Shown: positions 1 through 8,967 of the stretch, piece by piece
Position numbering within the stretch: position 1 is the stretch's first letter
How the letters are laid out: every line of letters begins with the position of its first letter
Assembly (NCBI GenBank): GCA_963842455.1
Contig: CAWJHE010000006.1
Span: 496,001 to 560,000, forward strand
Reading direction: 5' to 3'
Source of the DNA: CAWJHE01 sp963842455
GTDB lineage: Bacteria; Chloroflexota; Anaerolineae; Anaerolineales; UBA4823
DNA: 64,000 nt
Program-made: the position numbers and the translations under genes
Notes under the pieces: generated by a model
Told to the model about the DNA's origin: nothing
Databases searched by the model: none
Seen by the model: only the letters and a program-made list of their open reading frames with translations

Positions 1-19
1 TGCATTCTTTGGGGAAGAT

Positions 20-1189
20 TTATTCATCTTGAATTTTTGCGTTCTTCAAAAGCTCCATAAACAACCCTTCATAAATTTGAGCAACTGCAGAAGGAGTGGA
101 TTTCTCAAGAATTAAGTTGGGATTGCCTTGAAAATTGCCTGGGTCGTCTAAAATTCGGATGACCGCCTGCGCCAGCTCTTGAGCATTGAAAGGAGGTACG
201 ACGATGCCTGAGCCAGTGGTTTGAATGGGCACTCGGATGCCAGGCAAGTTGGATGCGACGACAGGCGTCCCACATAGCAGTGATTCAACCTGAACGAGTC
301 CATAGGAATCGGTGCTGTTAATACTTGGGAAAACGGTGACTTCACTCAGGTGAAAAAAGGCTGCCAGATCTTTTGGTGAGACTATGCCTAAAAAGGTCCA
401 ATGCTGGCCTAAAGCCCTGATTAGTGGACTTAATTTCTTAGCATAGTTTTCTTCGCCCAATACGTTTTGATATGGGCCGACAAACAAAACCCTGGCTGTG
501 GGGTGTTTTTCTAATATGGTCGGTAAGGCCTCTGTAAGGTATTCTACGCCTTTCTCAGCTGCCAACCTGGCTGCCATACCAATAATTCGTTGCTCCGGTT
601 CAATTGCGAATTTTTCCCGAAAATCGAGCAGGTCTTGTTGTGTTACTGCTTCTACCTCCACGGGTGGAAGGACAGGGCGAAGCTTGTGCAAATAAGGTCG
701 CAGGAAATTGGAGTGATCTGCGTAATCCTGAGTATTGGTAACAATCAGGTTGGCAATCGAGGCTGTAATGTGATTAGCCAGGTTTGAGCCCTGGTTAGCC
801 AGGTAGTGAACCATGCCAACTGGCAAATGTAAATCGCAATGATAGGTGAGCAAAAGTGGCTTTTTGAACAGACGTGCGACCAGTGCAATCAGAGCAGCGT
901 CTAATTGAGGAACATGTAAATGTACGACATCTGCTTCCCGGACCAGTTTCCATGCAGCCGGGAACATACCAGGCATGATAACGCCCTTGCTGATGCGCAT
1001 GGCGACATCCAGGCGGATAACCTCTACACCATCACGGATTTCATGGGATGGTAAATCTTTTTCGAACCTGGAGGTTAAGATGGTCACTTGATGCCCGCGC
1101 TTGACCAGGGCGCGTGCTTCGCGTTCGGCGTAAATGGTGAGCCCTGAGTAATGTGGCCGGTAATAGGTAAGTGCAATCAGGATTTTCAT
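20..1189 (-). CDS. GT4-family glycosyltransferase
   Basis: A 389-residue GT-B fold glycosyltransferase of family GT4, expected to move a sugar from a nucleotide-sugar donor to a lipid or glycan acceptor at the inner face of the membrane. The N-terminal acceptor domain opens with MKILIALTYYRPHYSGLTIY, containing the usual glycine-rich loop, followed by the ARALVKRGHQVTILT segment. The C-terminal donor domain carries GMAARLAAEKGVEYL and then DSYGLVQVESLLCGTPVVAS, the E-x7-E motif of this family with its first Glu replaced by Asp. Length is normal. The stop lies 12 bases before the next gene downstream of it would start, and the LPG-synthase-like gene ends just upstream, so the two probably share a transcript. 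The acceptor is unknown; with the membrane protein next door, a glycolipid is a guess. Confidence 0.85.
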   Translation of the reverse strand: MKILIALTYYRPHYSGLTIYAEREARALVKRGHQVTILTSRFEKDLPSHEIRDGVEVIRLDVAMRISKGVIMPGMFPAAWKLVREADVVHLHVPQLDAALIALVARLFKKPLLLTYHCDLHLPVGMVHYLANQGSNLANHITASIANLIVTNTQDYADHSNFLRPYLHKLRPVLPPVEVEAVTQQDLLDFREKFAIEPEQRIIGMAARLAAEKGVEYLTEALPTILEKHPTARVLFVGPYQNVLGEENYAKKLSPLIRALGQHWTFLGIVSPKDLAAFFHLSEVTVFPSINSTDSYGLVQVESLLCGTPVVASNLPGIRVPIQTTGSGIVVPPFNAQELAQAVIRILDDPGNFQGNPNLILEKSTPSAVAQIYEGLFMELLKNAKIQDE

Positions 1190-1201
1190 GGTCTGCAGAT
1201 T

Positions 1202-2260
1202 TCAGGCATGTTTTTCCGAGGCAAGTTTTCTGGCGCTCTTGTATAAATCCGTAATTTTTTGCCCATCACGAGCAAAGGCATATGCACCGATGATACCAGT
1301 AAAAAGATAATTGGTCAGGTGGGCAGTGAGCGCCAGGGCTAATGAGACCGATGGATCCAATTTGAAAACAGAGAGGGCGCCAACCAGTGATAACTCCATG
1401 ATGCCAACAGCGCCAGGAGAGGAGGGTACCGCTACACCCAGTGCAACCACACCCAGGCTGAAAGCCGCAAAAAGTAATTTAGCCTGGGGGAAAAAGGCCA
1501 ACATCAGCATATAGTACTGGAGCACGGCAACAGCCCAGTTCAAGATCATTAAAGCGGTGACTTTTAAAAATCTTCGGCTATCAGTCAGGGTTGCCAGGCC
1601 ATTGAAAAAAGTATTAATTTGTTGACTGCCGACCCTGTGTAATAACGGGATGCGGGTAAAAACTTGAGTGGTCTTATTTTGCGCCCAGGAACGATTGCGC
1701 GCCAGGACGTAAAGGCATCCCAAGCCAAGCACTACCAGGCCAGCGGCGCTAAGGGCGGCCTGGAGAGCCCAACTTGCTCCAACCACAAAGGGTATGGTAG
1801 CCAGCATTAAACCAGCAGCCATGGCCAGGTCTAGCGCCCGTTCGATAATGATCGTCGAGAGAGTATAGAAGAAACCGGTGCCCGATGGCGATGTTTTCTC
1901 CGCCAGGTGAGCAGGTTTGGAATTAAGCAAGATCGCCCTACCGATCTCGCCTAATCGGAAGGGCAACAGGTTGTTCAACAAATAACCCTGGTTAATTGCC
2001 AGGAAAACATTGCCCAGGGGATAATTCTCTTCAAGCAGACTATACCAAACCAGGGAGCGAATCACCAACCACAGTAAGGTTAGACCTAAGAATAGTCCTA
2101 CCAGCCGGTAATTCGCTAACTGTAAAGCCTGCCATAACTGGTCCAGATCTACCAGGGCGAAGATGATGACCAACGAGAGCAGGCTGATAATCAGACCAGG
2201 AAGGATTTTCTTCCAGCTGCCTGGGGTGTGGGATGGACCAGCGATCTCAATCCTCCCCAA
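1202..2260 (-). CDS. LPG-synthase transmembrane-domain (flippase-like) protein
   Basis: A 352-residue integral membrane protein with about eight hydrophobic segments, of the family that includes the membrane half of lysylphosphatidylglycerol synthase (UPF0104/YbhN/AglD-like). Family hallmarks visible are NQGYLLNNLLPFRLGEIGRA near residues 90-110 and AVPSSPGAVGIMELSLVGAL near the C-terminus. The cytosolic aminoacyl-transfer domain of MprF is absent, so a lipid flipping or membrane-glycolipid role is more likely than lysine transfer. Its start overlaps the end of lepA by 14 bases and it ends 13 bases before the GT4 gene, so lepA, this gene and the GT4 gene look co-transcribed. Confidence 0.8.
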   Translation of the reverse strand: MGRIEIAGPSHTPGSWKKILPGLIISLLSLVIIFALVDLDQLWQALQLANYRLVGLFLGLTLLWLVIRSLVWYSLLEENYPLGNVFLAINQGYLLNNLLPFRLGEIGRAILLNSKPAHLAEKTSPSGTGFFYTLSTIIIERALDLAMAAGLMLATIPFVVGASWALQAALSAAGLVVLGLGCLYVLARNRSWAQNKTTQVFTRIPLLHRVGSQQINTFFNGLATLTDSRRFLKVTALMILNWAVAVLQYYMLMLAFFPQAKLLFAAFSLGVVALGVAVPSSPGAVGIMELSLVGALSVFKLDPSVSLALALTAHLTNYLFTGIIGAYAFARDGQKITDLYKSARKLASEKHA

Positions 2261-4049
2261 CTCGCAAGATGGTCAGGAAGGCTTCTTGCGGGATTTCTAC
2301 ATTGCCAACCATTTTCATGCGTTTCTTGCCGCGCTTTTGTTTCTCAAGCAGTTTTTTCTTACGGGAAATATCACCGCCGTAACATTTGGCTAAGACATCT
2401 TTTCGCACAGCCTTTACATTGGCTCGTGAAATCACCCGACCTGCCGCATAGGCCTGAATCGGAACCACGAAGAGCTGGCGTGGAATAATATCTTTGAGCT
2501 TTGAGATGATGGCCTGACCCTTGTGGTAAGCATCGTTGCGATGGACGATGCTGGCCAGGGCATCCACCGGTTCCTCGTTGACCAGGATTTCCAGCTTAAC
2601 CAGGTTGTCTGGCCGGTATTCAGCAAACTGGTAGTCCAGGGATGCATACCCGCGGGTTCGAGATTTCAACTGGTCAAAGAAATCCACGATCAGTTCGGAG
2701 AGGGGTATTTCAAAATGCAGCAGGACACGGTTTGGGGCGGGGTATTCCTGTTCAGTAAAGTTAGCCCTGCGTTTTTTGGTTAATTCCATCACTGCGCCGT
2801 AAAATTCGGTTGGCGTGAAAATCTGGATCGTCATCCAAGGCTCGCGCACTTCTACAATTTCATCTTCTTCGGGTAACTCGGCAGGTGAATCAATCCGAAT
2901 GGTTTCCCCTGTGCGCAACACTACTTCATATTCAACCGAAGGCGCCGTGACAATGATATCCAGATCGTACTCGCGCTCCAGGCGTTCCTGGATGATCTCC
3001 ATGTGGAACATGCCCAGAAAGCCGCAACGAAAGCCGAAATTGAGAGCCTGGGATGTCTCCGGCTGGTAAATGAGTGAGGCATCATTGAGCTGTAACTTCT
3101 CTAAAGCCTCTTTCAAGTCTTCGTAATCTTCCCCTTCGATCGGGTAGATACCGGCAAACACCATCGGTTTGACTTTGCGGTAACCGGGTAAGGCTTCAGT
3201 TGTGGGGCGAGCAGACAGGGTGACCGTATCGCCAACTCGACATTCGCGCACGGTTTTGAGACCGGTGGCAATATAACCAACTTCACCGGAGGTTAGCTTG
3301 TCGGTCGTGCGCAGGTAAGGGGCAAATACGCCGATTTCGACCGGTTTCAGCGACGTGTTGGTTGCCATCAACAAGATATTATCGTTTGCCTTGAGCTCAC
3401 CATTGATCACACGGATATAGGCGATCACGCCTTTATAGGAATCGTAGTGTGAATCAAAAATTAAAGCCTGCAAGGGCGCTGTATCATCCCCCTTGGGTGG
3501 GGGGACTTGTGTAATGATTTGCTCCAGCACAGCTTCAACGTTGAGGCCGGCTTTGGCAGAGATGCGGATAATCTGATCTGGCGGGGTGCCCAGCAGATTG
3601 CCGATCTCCTCGGCGACTTCATCGGGATGTGCAGCCGGTAAATCAATCTTGTTTATGATCGGAATGATTTCGAGATCAGCTTCTAATGCCAGGTATAAAT
3701 TGGCCAGCGTTTGCGCTTCAATTCCTTGAGATGCATCGACAACCAGAAGCGCTCCCTCGCAGGCGTTCAGGGCGCGGCTGACTTCATAACCGAAGTCGAC
3801 ATGCCCGGGCGTATCGATCAGGTTAAGTTCATAAGTCTTTCCATCATTGGCAGTGTAAGCCATGCGTACTGCGGAAGCCTTGATCGTGACACCTTTTTCA
3901 CGCTCCAGGTCCATAGCATCTAACACCTGCTCGGTCATATCGCGATCTGAGATCGTGCCTGTGATCTGCAACAAACGATCGGCCAAAGTGGATTTCCCAT
4001 GATCAATATGGGCGATTATACAAAAATTACGAATCAGTTCTGTACTCAT
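2247..4049 (-). CDS. lepA: Elongation factor 4 (LepA)
   Basis: Translational GTPase LepA/EF4, 600 residues, the usual length. It acts on the ribosome in initiation and back-translocation. G1 is AHIDHGKST near residues 13-21, G2 lies in EREKGVTIKASAVRM, G3 is DTPGHVDFGYEVSR, G4 is NKIDLPAAHPD and G5 is SAKAG. The LepA-specific C-terminal domain is present (AAGRVISRANVKAVRKDVLA and the basic stretch SRKKKLLEKQKRGKKRMK). The reading frame is intact. It probably heads the minus-strand group formed with the flippase-like protein and the GT4 enzyme. Confidence 0.97.
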   Translation of the reverse strand: MSTELIRNFCIIAHIDHGKSTLADRLLQITGTISDRDMTEQVLDAMDLEREKGVTIKASAVRMAYTANDGKTYELNLIDTPGHVDFGYEVSRALNACEGALLVVDASQGIEAQTLANLYLALEADLEIIPIINKIDLPAAHPDEVAEEIGNLLGTPPDQIIRISAKAGLNVEAVLEQIITQVPPPKGDDTAPLQALIFDSHYDSYKGVIAYIRVINGELKANDNILLMATNTSLKPVEIGVFAPYLRTTDKLTSGEVGYIATGLKTVRECRVGDTVTLSARPTTEALPGYRKVKPMVFAGIYPIEGEDYEDLKEALEKLQLNDASLIYQPETSQALNFGFRCGFLGMFHMEIIQERLEREYDLDIIVTAPSVEYEVVLRTGETIRIDSPAELPEEDEIVEVREPWMTIQIFTPTEFYGAVMELTKKRRANFTEQEYPAPNRVLLHFEIPLSELIVDFFDQLKSRTRGYASLDYQFAEYRPDNLVKLEILVNEEPVDALASIVHRNDAYHKGQAIISKLKDIIPRQLFVVPIQAYAAGRVISRANVKAVRKDVLAKCYGGDISRKKKLLEKQKRGKKRMKMVGNVEIPQEAFLTILRVGED

Positions 4050-4101
4050 ATGCGCGCTGAATTTTACCTTATTTTAGTCTTTCGTGAACTCATTTGATCG
4101 A

Positions 4102-5051
4102 TCAAGCCTGGACAGCCGGTCGCGGTTCTGCAGGCATGTTGATGGTGCGAAGAATGGCAGGAGATATCCCGGAGATGTCCACCAGGTTTTCCTGGAAAGT
4201 CTGCCGGACTTGCCTCTCTCCAATCAAGAGGGCTGGAACTGGGTTGAGCGTGTGCCTGCGTGTGCTCAGATCCTCCATGTTCCCGTGATCTGAGGTGAGC
4301 AAAATCAAACCGCATGATGGTTCCCAGGCCTGATAAACCCCCTCCAAAACCTGGTCAAGGATTTCTAATAATCCTTTGGCAGCCTGCATATCCTGCTGAT
4401 GTCCGGCGTAATCGCTCAGCCAATACTCAAACAAGCTAAAATCGTAGGATTGAGCCAGACCGGCCAGTCGTCTGCCGGCTTCATTGGGCGTGGACAGCGG
4501 CGTTTGGTCCAGGCCTAAGTGCTGTCCTCCAACCGGAAGCTGTAAAATCAGCAGAGATCGCTGTACCCGCATGCAAATCTTGGACTGTTCGAAGGGATAA
4601 GCCAGCGCTTGTAGCTGCCATTGGAATAGCAGCGTTCAGCCTTCGCCCATTTTGAATATTCTTAAAATAAACCGGTGGGTAGGCATTCAAGAATGAACAG
4701 CGTTTACCAGCCTGGATTACTTGTGAGAAAACGTTACCGTTCTTCAGATAAGCGGAGATTTCTGGGTTGGGTTTTGGACCGTAATGATACCCAATTTGAG
4801 CAGGAATATTGATGCCGGTCAGCAGAGTGGCCTGTCCCGTAGCAGATTGAGGAACACCAGGGACATTCAAGCAGGCATCCAGTGACAATAAAGAGGCGTT
4901 TGTCCCGTTGTATGCTGCGTGATCCGAGATCAACCTGCGACCATCCAGTAAACGCTCTAAGAACGGCATACAGTGCCTGGGCAAAAGGATTGGTGAGCGG
5001 ATTGTTCTCGCCTAAGCCTATGCCGTCCAAGAAGATAAAAAGGATTTTCAT
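4102..5051 (-). pseudogene. Alkaline-phosphatase-superfamily metalloenzyme, two frameshifts
   Basis: A single gene of about 315 codons spread over three frames. The N-terminus MKILFIFLDGIGLGENNPL has the metal-binding Asp; the second frame carries PQSATGQATLLTG with the expected Thr nucleophile region; the third carries DYAGH, TSDHGNMED and RRHTLNPVP, the Asp/His metal ligands of the phosphoglycerate-mutase/phosphopentomutase branch. Removing one base near 4975 (after NPFAQA) and one near 4520 (WRT|HLGLDQTPLSTPNEAG) restores a continuous protein. At roughly 315 residues it is too short for a true independent phosphoglycerate mutase, so the substrate is unknown. It overlaps the upstream methyltransferase by ATGA. 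All catalytic motifs survive, so either the decay is very recent or the shifts are sequencing errors. Confidence 0.75.
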
Positions 5052-5629
5052 CGATCAAATCTCAACCAGGCGGAGGTTCGCACGCCACGATCGGTGCCAT
5101 CTTGGCGGGATGTCAAATGCAGGATGCTTTGCATTGCCTCGATATCCACAGCGGAAATGCCTGTTTTTTGGCTCGGATCGTTCTTGATGAATGTATAGAT
5201 CAGGAATGTCCCATCAGGGCTCAACAACTGATCGATATTGCGAAGATAGCTTTTTTTCTCATGGTCTTGTAGATTATGGAAACATCCGATATCCAGGATC
5301 AAGTGAAAGGGTCCGTGAATATTTCTTAAACGGACGACATCATCCACTCGAAAGTCAGCCTCTACCCCTGCCTTTGTTGCTTTCCTGCGAGCCTTGCGGA
5401 TGGCGCGTCGGATGAAATCCACGCCCGTCACATTCCAGCCGTGTTGAGCCATGTAAATTACATTGGTGCCTGTGCCGCAGCCCAAATCCAGCGCTCTCCC
5501 CGGCGGACGAGAATCGACAAAACTGACCAGCTCTGGCGGGGTAACGCCAGTATCCCAGGGGGGATTGGTCAGGTATAAAAAATTGTAAAAGAGTTTCTTA
5601 ACCAGGTTCATGTCTCTGTAATGGATCAT
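5048..5629 (-). CDS. Class I SAM-dependent methyltransferase
   Basis: A 193-residue Rossmann-fold methyltransferase. The SAM-binding motif I is RALDLGCGTGTNVIYMAQHG, motif II is GVDFIRRAIRKARRKA, then FRVDDVVRL and ILDIGCFHNL (motif IV region). The overall pattern resembles the thiopurine/tellurite-type small methyltransferases; the substrate cannot be told from sequence. Its stop overlaps the start of the following metalloenzyme gene in an ATGA, which indicates translational coupling. The divergent EF-G promoter lies just upstream, so a promoter for this operon should sit in the same 110-base gap. Confidence 0.85.
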   Translation of the reverse strand: MIHYRDMNLVKKLFYNFLYLTNPPWDTGVTPPELVSFVDSRPPGRALDLGCGTGTNVIYMAQHGWNVTGVDFIRRAIRKARRKATKAGVEADFRVDDVVRLRNIHGPFHLILDIGCFHNLQDHEKKSYLRNIDQLLSPDGTFLIYTFIKNDPSQKTGISAVDIEAMQSILHLTSRQDGTDRGVRTSAWLRFDR

Positions 5630-5679
5630 TTTACTCTATTTTCATCTTCGCTTTCAAACACACACTTTCTATAAAAACT

Positions 5680-5708
5680 TTGACAAGGATTGAAAGATAC
5701 TTTACAAT
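5680..5708 (+). promoter_or_regulatory. Sigma-70-type promoter of the EF-G-like gene
   Basis: TTGACA at 5680-5685 and TACAAT at 5703-5708 are separated by exactly 17 bases. Transcription would begin near 5715, giving a leader of about 90 nt before the ATG at 5806. Confidence 0.75.
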
Positions 5709-5805
5709 CAATGTTTGGCGTTATTAGCCTTTTTATTAACTTATGATGGCCGTCCGGGATGGGGCGAGGCCATTTGAATTTAATATATTTAAGGAAGGTT
5801 CTCTA

Positions 5806-7878
5806 ATGAAAGAATACACCACTGAGTATATTCGCAATATTGCTTTGGTTTCGCATAGCAGTGCAGGTAAGACGATGCTGGCGGAGGCATTTCTGCACTT
5901 TACTGGGGCGACCACGCGTTTAGGAAGGATTGAGGACGGTACAACGGTCGGAGACTTCGAAGAAGAAGAGATCAGGCGTGGTATCTCTCTCTCAACGACA
6001 ATTATTCCGGTGGAATATCGCGATCACAAAATCAATATATTGGACACACCCGGGTACACCGATTTTGTGGGTGAAGTGATTTCTGCATTGCGTGTGGTTG
6101 ATGGGGCGATTGTCCTGGTTGACTCAGTTTCAGGAGCTGAGGTTGGAACAGAAATCGCCTGGAATTATTGCGATCAATTCAATCTGCCGCGATTTGTTGT
6201 ACTCAATAAAATGAATCGGGATAATGCCAATTTTGCAAAAGCGCTTGACTCGATTCGCGAGCTTTCGGAAACTCGCTTAATCCCTGTGCAGCTCCCTTGG
6301 GGCGAACGAGCCGATTTCAAAGGCGTGATCGATTTGCTCACCATGAAGGCTTACCCGGGAGATGGAAAAAAATCTGTTGAAATCCCCGCGGAACTTATGG
6401 ACGATGCAGAAACTGCTCGGATGGAATTGATTGAAGCTGCAGCCGAAGGCGAAGATGATTTGCTGGAAAAATATTTAGAAGGTGAAGACCTGTCGGCGGC
6501 AGAAATTCAGCGTGGTTTAGTCAAGGCTGTTCACAATCGTTCTTTCGCACCAGTTTTTATTGCCGCTGGCGCCGCTGAAATTGGCCTGGCGCGATTATTG
6601 GACGCCATTATTGACTTGATGCCTTCCCCGGCCCAACTGCCAGCTATCAAGGTGGCGGGAAAGAATGGCGAAGAAGAGCTCAAAGCTGTGGACTCTGGTC
6701 CTTTGGTGGCTTATGTATGGAAAACCACGGCTGATCCATTCGTAGGAAAAATCACTTACTACCGGGTTTATTCTGGAATGGTGAACTCGGACTCAAGAAT
6801 TTGGAATCAGAATAAATCCGCAGAAGAACGGATTGGCACCATGCATTTATTGCGTGGTAAAGAAGCTTTACCCATCAAGGTTGTGCATGCCGGTGATATT
6901 GCCTCCGTGCCCAAATTGAGCCTCACTTCTACCGGCGACACAATTTGCGATAAAGGTCACCCGGTGACTCTGGCGGTGCCAGAATATCCATCAGCCCTCT
7001 ATCGTGTGGCTGTTTCCCCGAAAACACAAGCCGATTCGGCAAAAATCAGCCCATCGCTGACACGTTTATGCGAAGAGGACATGACCTTATCCTGGCACCA
7101 GGAACCCAGCACCTTGCAGACCATTTTACAGGGTATGGGCGACCAGCATATCGACGTGGCCATTCGAAAAGCAGAAGCCAAATTCCAGACTATTCTGGTG
7201 TCTGAAGAACCGCGGGTCCCATACCGTGAATCGATCACTGGGAAAGGCCAGGCCACTTACCGGCACAAGAAACAAACCGGCGGCGCTGGTCAATTTGGTG
7301 AAGTCTCCATGCGGATTGAGCCATTACCCGAAGAAGATTACGCTTTCTCCAACGATGTTTTTGGTGGGGCGGTTTCCTCCAGCTACATGCCGGCGATTGA
7401 AAAAGGGGTCAAGAGCGTGATGAAGGAAGGCGTGGTGGCTGGGTTCCCGATCAAGAACGTAAAGGTTTCCGTATTCGATGGAAAAGAGCATCCGGTAGAC
7501 TCAAAACCGGTCGCCTTTGAAATTGCCGGACGAGAAGCTTTTAAACTTTGTGTTCGAGATGCTGCCCCTGTGCTGCTTGAGCCGATCATGAATGTGCGTA
7601 TTCTCGTACCCGAAGCCAACATGGGTGATATCCTCGGCGACCTGAATACCCGCCGTGCGAGAGTCCAGGGTATGGATTCGGAAAAAGGCCGCTCAGTTGT
7701 GACTGCCTCGGTGCCATTGGCAGAAATGCAGCGTTACACCACAGATTTACGTTCTATCACGGGCGGGCGTGGTGTATTCACCATGGAATTTTCCCACTAC
7801 GAAACGGTGCCGGCGCATATTGGCCAAGAAGTGATCAATGCGCGCCAGAAGGAACTGGCAGCCGCTAAAGAAGAATAG
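5806..7878 (+). CDS. Divergent elongation factor G (EF-G2-like GTPase)
   Basis: A 690-residue translational GTPase with the full EF-G domain order: G domain, domain II, III, IV (TYRHKKQTGGAGQFGEVSMR) and V. An upstream in-frame ATG exists at 5743, but the ATG at 5806 has AAGGAAGG at 5791-5798 seven bases before it and begins at the conserved EYIRNIALVSHS sequence. The G motifs deviate from canonical EF-G: G1 is SHSSAGKT (residues 16-23) rather than HIDAGKT, switch I reads RRGISLSTTI, G3 is DTPGYTDFVGEV, and G4 is NKMNRDN, with Asn where the guanine-contacting Asp of NKxD normally sits. This fits the second EF-G type often found beside a canonical FusA. It is monocistronic, with its own promoter and terminator. 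Confidence 0.9.
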   Translation: MKEYTTEYIRNIALVSHSSAGKTMLAEAFLHFTGATTRLGRIEDGTTVGDFEEEEIRRGISLSTTIIPVEYRDHKINILDTPGYTDFVGEVISALRVVDGAIVLVDSVSGAEVGTEIAWNYCDQFNLPRFVVLNKMNRDNANFAKALDSIRELSETRLIPVQLPWGERADFKGVIDLLTMKAYPGDGKKSVEIPAELMDDAETARMELIEAAAEGEDDLLEKYLEGEDLSAAEIQRGLVKAVHNRSFAPVFIAAGAAEIGLARLLDAIIDLMPSPAQLPAIKVAGKNGEEELKAVDSGPLVAYVWKTTADPFVGKITYYRVYSGMVNSDSRIWNQNKSAEERIGTMHLLRGKEALPIKVVHAGDIASVPKLSLTSTGDTICDKGHPVTLAVPEYPSALYRVAVSPKTQADSAKISPSLTRLCEEDMTLSWHQEPSTLQTILQGMGDQHIDVAIRKAEAKFQTILVSEEPRVPYRESITGKGQATYRHKKQTGGAGQFGEVSMRIEPLPEEDYAFSNDVFGGAVSSSYMPAIEKGVKSVMKEGVVAGFPIKNVKVSVFDGKEHPVDSKPVAFEIAGREAFKLCVRDAAPVLLEPIMNVRILVPEANMGDILGDLNTRRARVQGMDSEKGRSVVTASVPLAEMQRYTTDLRSITGGRGVFTMEFSHYETVPAHIGQEVINARQKELAAAKEE

Positions 7879-7895
7879 TCTCCAGATTAATGCAG

Positions 7896-7936
7896 CGAGG
7901 CCAGTGAATAAGTTTCAACTGGCCTCGTTTTTCTTT
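7896..7936 (+). terminator. Intrinsic terminator after the EF-G-like gene
   Basis: Perfect 10-bp stem (7896-7905 with 7918-7927), 12-base loop, followed by TTTTTCTTT. It starts 18 bases after the stop codon. Confidence 0.9.
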
Positions 7937-7959
7937 AATCGATAGACTGGCTTGTCTGT

Positions 7960-8964
7960 CTATTTTTGCAGCGGTCCGTCAACGGATTCAGCAATCCTGA
8001 TGCGCATAAACAGCCAGGGAGCTATACCGCTGATCCAAAAACCTACCAATGCATAACGCAAATACCGGAGAGCAAAGGGGAGCAGTGTTTCACCACGTGG
8101 AAAAATTTCTCCTAAACCAAACCACAGGATGAATACTCCGATGACGCCAATTAGAAAGCGCAAAAGCCGCTTCCACACTTCTCCACGTGCATCCATCCAG
8201 CCCTTCTGATGAAGCCAGAGACCTCCCGCAGCTAACCCGAAAAGTGTGCCGGCGTTGGAGACGATCCCAGAAAGCGCCAGAGGGTCAATGGGGTCGGCAT
8301 CTGGGGTTGCCTGTGCGGCAGCCATAATCCATGCCTGCGGTACCTGGTAATCACCCAGCAGAATGCGGATCAAAGCAATGCACAGGATCAGCACGAGCGA
8401 TGCGCCCAGGGCGAGAAGGATCTGCTGGGTCAAACCGAAGCGTGTGAACCAGGCTAAAAACTTGCCTTCCCAGCGAATAATGGCCCATAAGATGATTGCG
8501 CCAATCAGCCAGCCGAAAAGCACATCATGCAGGAAATGCACCCCCAGAACCATCCGGGAAATACCGATGAGCGCTACGATTAACCCGGCCAGCAGCCACG
8601 ACCAGCTTGTGTTCACCTTTTTGGCTAGTACACCCCACACAACCGCAGAATTCTGCGAATGACCGCTAGGTACGCCGAACGAAGTCTCAGCCGAAAAAGC
8701 CTGCACATTTGCGTCCAGCCAATAAGGACGCGGACCGTGCAATGCCAGCTTAAAACCCGAGTTGATCATACCGCTCAACATCAAACTGATCCCGAGGCGC
8801 AATCCAAGTCTGGCATCCAGGCACCAGAAGATCGCCGGTGCGACAAACAGGTAAAACTCCTCATTTCCCAGAAATGAGATCATCTCCATGGGGGTCGCCA
8901 GCCAGGCGCCCAGGCTTTGTACCCACAAGATAAATGCGATACCAGGCTCGATGAATGATTCCAT
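7960..8964 (-). CDS. PAP2-superfamily membrane phosphatase
   Basis: A 334-residue membrane protein with the three phosphatase motifs of the PAP2 family: KLALHGPRPYW (C1), PSGHSQNS (C2) and SRMVLGVHFLHDVLFGW (C3), each with its catalytic Arg/His/Asp residues. Such enzymes remove phosphate from lipid phosphates or polyprenyl pyrophosphates at the outer membrane face. About eight hydrophobic segments are visible, with extra segments after the catalytic core. GGAGGTG lies six bases before the ATG. It is the last gene of a minus-strand operon, starting four bases after the MFS gene ends. Confidence 0.85.
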   Translation of the reverse strand: MESFIEPGIAFILWVQSLGAWLATPMEMISFLGNEEFYLFVAPAIFWCLDARLGLRLGISLMLSGMINSGFKLALHGPRPYWLDANVQAFSAETSFGVPSGHSQNSAVVWGVLAKKVNTSWSWLLAGLIVALIGISRMVLGVHFLHDVLFGWLIGAIILWAIIRWEGKFLAWFTRFGLTQQILLALGASLVLILCIALIRILLGDYQVPQAWIMAAAQATPDADPIDPLALSGIVSNAGTLFGLAAGGLWLHQKGWMDARGEVWKRLLRFLIGVIGVFILWFGLGEIFPRGETLLPFALRYLRYALVGFWISGIAPWLFMRIRIAESVDGPLQK

Positions 8965-8967
8965 GAT

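Noticed and set aside
4102..5051. 2,3-bisphosphoglycerate-independent phosphoglycerate mutase
   Set aside because: The joined protein is about 315 residues, far short of the ~510 of that enzyme; only the metal-site motifs are shared.
5743..5805. Earlier start for the EF-G-like gene
   Set aside because: Adds 21 residues unlike any EF-G and lacks a ribosome-binding site; AAGGAAGG precedes 5806.
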